Assembly (NCBI GenBank): GCA_021443285.1
Contig: JABUUG010000051.1
Span: 5,611 to 12,250 of the forward strand
Direction of reading: 5' to 3'
Origin: Bacteroidaceae bacterium
GTDB lineage: Bacteria; Bacteroidota; Bacteroidia; Bacteroidales; Bacteroidaceae
DNA length: 6,640 nt
The notes beneath the pieces are model-generated. The model saw nothing but the letters and a program-made list of their open reading frames with translations, did not search any database and had not been told where the DNA came from. Positions 5,661 through 6,640 of the stretch are shown in pieces. Both the position numbers and the translations under genes were made by a program. Numbering within the stretch: position 1 is the first letter of the stretch; each line of letters starts with the position of its first letter.

Positions 5661-5705
5661 AGGCATAGGGGTACAGAAGGGAGAGAAGGCAGAGAAGGTA
5701 AAGAA
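5661..5705. repeat. 9-base repeat array in the luxS-mtaB gap
   Basis: The plus strand has four contiguous units GGTACAGAA, GGGAGAGAA, GGCAGAGAA and GGTAAAGAA (5670-5705), preceded by a degraded unit at 5661-5669. On the mtaB sense strand they read TTCTTTACC, TTCTCTGCC, TTCTCTCCC and TTCTGTACC, and end just before the ATG. The array makes up most of the 62-base gap. It shows the same period, consensus and polarity as the GT2 and GT4 leaders. Confidence 0.85.
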
Positions 5706-5715
5706 TGGCAGGAAC

Positions 5716-6228
5716 TTACGCATCGTGGAACTGCATGCCTTCAACATCAGGACGCTCTATCATGGTGTATGTGCTGCAGAACTCGTTTCTCAAACGTTCT
5801 ATGTATCTCTTTGCCTCCCACTTTGCCATTGGCAGGTCGTGCATCAGGTAGTTGCCGCAGGTGTCGGGGGTAGTTCCAGGCACAGCGCCATTGAAATCAA
5901 CGACAAACTGCATCGCATCTGTCATCAGTTCACGAATCACTTGACAGTCGTGCTTGCCTTTCATTATAAGGTAATTGCCCGTGAGACATCCCATCGGCCC
6001 CCAGTAAATGACCTTCGATTTCCATGCCTCATGGTTCCTGAGGTATGTCGCCACAAGGTGTTCTATGGTGTGTATGGCTGCCGGGGCAATGGCGGGCTCC
6101 TGGTTTGGGGCGGTCATGCGTATGTCGTAGGTTGTGAACACCGCATCGCCGTCCGTGTCCTGGCGGGAAATGTATATGCCGGGCTTCAGGCCGGTATGGT
6201 CAACTTGGAAAGATGGTATGACTTCCAT
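5716..6228 (-). CDS. luxS: S-ribosylhomocysteine lyase LuxS
   Basis: LuxS cleaves S-ribosylhomocysteine to homocysteine and 4,5-dihydroxy-2,3-pentanedione, the precursor of autoinducer-2, in the activated-methyl cycle in the cytoplasm. The metal-binding HTIEH gives His53, Glu56 and His57. The catalytic cysteine is Cys81 (GPMGCLTG) and the third metal ligand is Cys124 (TCGNYLMHDL). All active-site residues expected for the family are present and the 170-residue length is standard. The start is secure: an in-frame TAA lies seven to nine bases before the ATG, and the fold starts at EVIPSFQVDHT. The leader is A-rich (AAATAAAAAATC). It follows thrC by 49 bases with no terminator visible, so a thrC-luxS transcript is likely. 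Homocysteine and threonine pathways share homoserine, which makes the pairing metabolically sensible. Confidence 0.97.
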   Translation of the reverse strand: MEVIPSFQVDHTGLKPGIYISRQDTDGDAVFTTYDIRMTAPNQEPAIAPAAIHTIEHLVATYLRNHEAWKSKVIYWGPMGCLTGNYLIMKGKHDCQVIRELMTDAMQFVVDFNGAVPGTTPDTCGNYLMHDLPMAKWEAKRYIERLRNEFCSTYTMIERPDVEGMQFHDA

Positions 6229-6277
6229 GATTTTTTATTTGGGGTAAATTTACTTGCGTTCATATTTAGCTTCCTCC

Positions 6278-6640
6278 TTACTGCGCAAGCAGGAAAGCCT
6301 TGAAGTCAGCAAAGTCCTTTGAGCACTCTATGCTCTGCTTTGTGCCCTTCATGAACTCTGCCAAGCGGTCGGGTATCGCAACCTCCGCGCCGATTATCTC
6401 CTCTACTGTTTCCTTGAACTTTGCGGGATGCGCTGTCTCAGCAAAGACGGCGTTCTCGCCGGGCTGCAACTGCTCTTTCAGTGCGCGATAACCACAGGCG
6501 CCATGCGGGTCGAGAATATAGCCGGTCTCTGCAAAACACCGCTTCATCGTCTCCGCAATCTGTTCGTTGGTGTATGTTGCGCCCGAAATCAGCGAGGATA
6601 TTGCTGCATGGTCGCCCTTGTAGAGCTCATATCCATCGAA
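6278..6640 (-). CDS. thrC: Threonine synthase, C-terminal part (cut by window edge)
   Basis: This is the last 120 residues of threonine synthase, the PLP enzyme that converts O-phospho-L-homoserine to threonine. The frame is open to the window edge, so the 5' part lies outside. The visible segment reads ISSLISGATYTNEQIAETMKR, then ETGYILDPHGACGYRAL. The TGYxxDPHxAxGYxAL block is the conserved C-terminal signature of the ThrC family. AVFAETAHPAKF (ETAHPAKF) follows, and the protein ends KAFLLAQ. PLP-lysine and substrate-binding residues are upstream and not visible. An internal ATG at 6547 should not be taken as the start. TAAGGAGG overlaps the stop codon, just before the luxS leader. Confidence 0.95.
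   Translation of the reverse strand, partial: FDGYELYKGDHAAISSLISGATYTNEQIAETMKRCFAETGYILDPHGACGYRALKEQLQPGENAVFAETAHPAKFKETVEEIIGAEVAIPDRLAEFMKGTKQSIECSKDFADFKAFLLAQ

Noticed and set aside
5572..6303. 243-codon open frame on the plus strand over luxS
   Set aside because: It spans luxS, the gap and the 5' end of mtaB in antisense. LuxS is complete with all active-site residues, so this frame is incidental.

Overview
The window looks like chromosomal DNA from the Bacteroidales, most likely Prevotella or a close relative. Three things point there. The lipoprotein gene has a TAnnTTTG-type -7 promoter element. Most starts follow A-rich or pyrimidine-rich leaders rather than Shine-Dalgarno sites. 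The proteins themselves (MtaB, LuxS, type-2 threonine synthase, a short MKK... lipoprotein, a GGQT-repeat AlbA_2 protein) read as Bacteroidales versions. The assignment comes from reading the sequence, not from a search.

Layout, left to right. Bases 1-177 are two arrays of 9-base repeats in opposite orientation. They lead straight into a GT2 glycosyltransferase on the plus strand (184-1137). Everything else is on the minus strand. Read in the direction of transcription from the right edge, the genes are: the C-terminal part of thrC (6278-6640), luxS (5716-6228), mtaB (4328-5653), a 64-residue lipoprotein with its own promoter and terminator (4003-4197), a GT4 glycosyltransferase (2621-3853), and an AlbA_2/ATPase-like putative regulator with five GGQT repeats and a C-terminal winged helix (1154-2527). 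The GT2 and AlbA_2 genes converge with 16 bases between them. No stretch over 300 bases lacks a gene. The longest gaps are 1-183, 3854-4002 and 4198-4327, and each has described content.

Functionally, thrC-luxS-mtaB is housekeeping (threonine synthesis, S-ribosylhomocysteine recycling and AI-2 precursor formation, tRNA t6A methylthiolation). The two glycosyltransferases suggest the edge of a surface-polysaccharide region. The AlbA_2 gene between them is visibly more AT-rich and may be an accessory acquisition.

The most unusual signal is a family of imperfect 9-base repeats (pyrimidine-strand consensus about TTCTWTACC). It occurs in at least four places within 6.6 kb: in the leaders of GT2, GT4 and mtaB, always with the pyrimidine strand as the sense strand, and once inside the GT4 coding region as an in-frame tripeptide array. 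I know of no named element that fits. I saw no CRISPR array, tRNA, rRNA, insertion sequence or clear defence operon.
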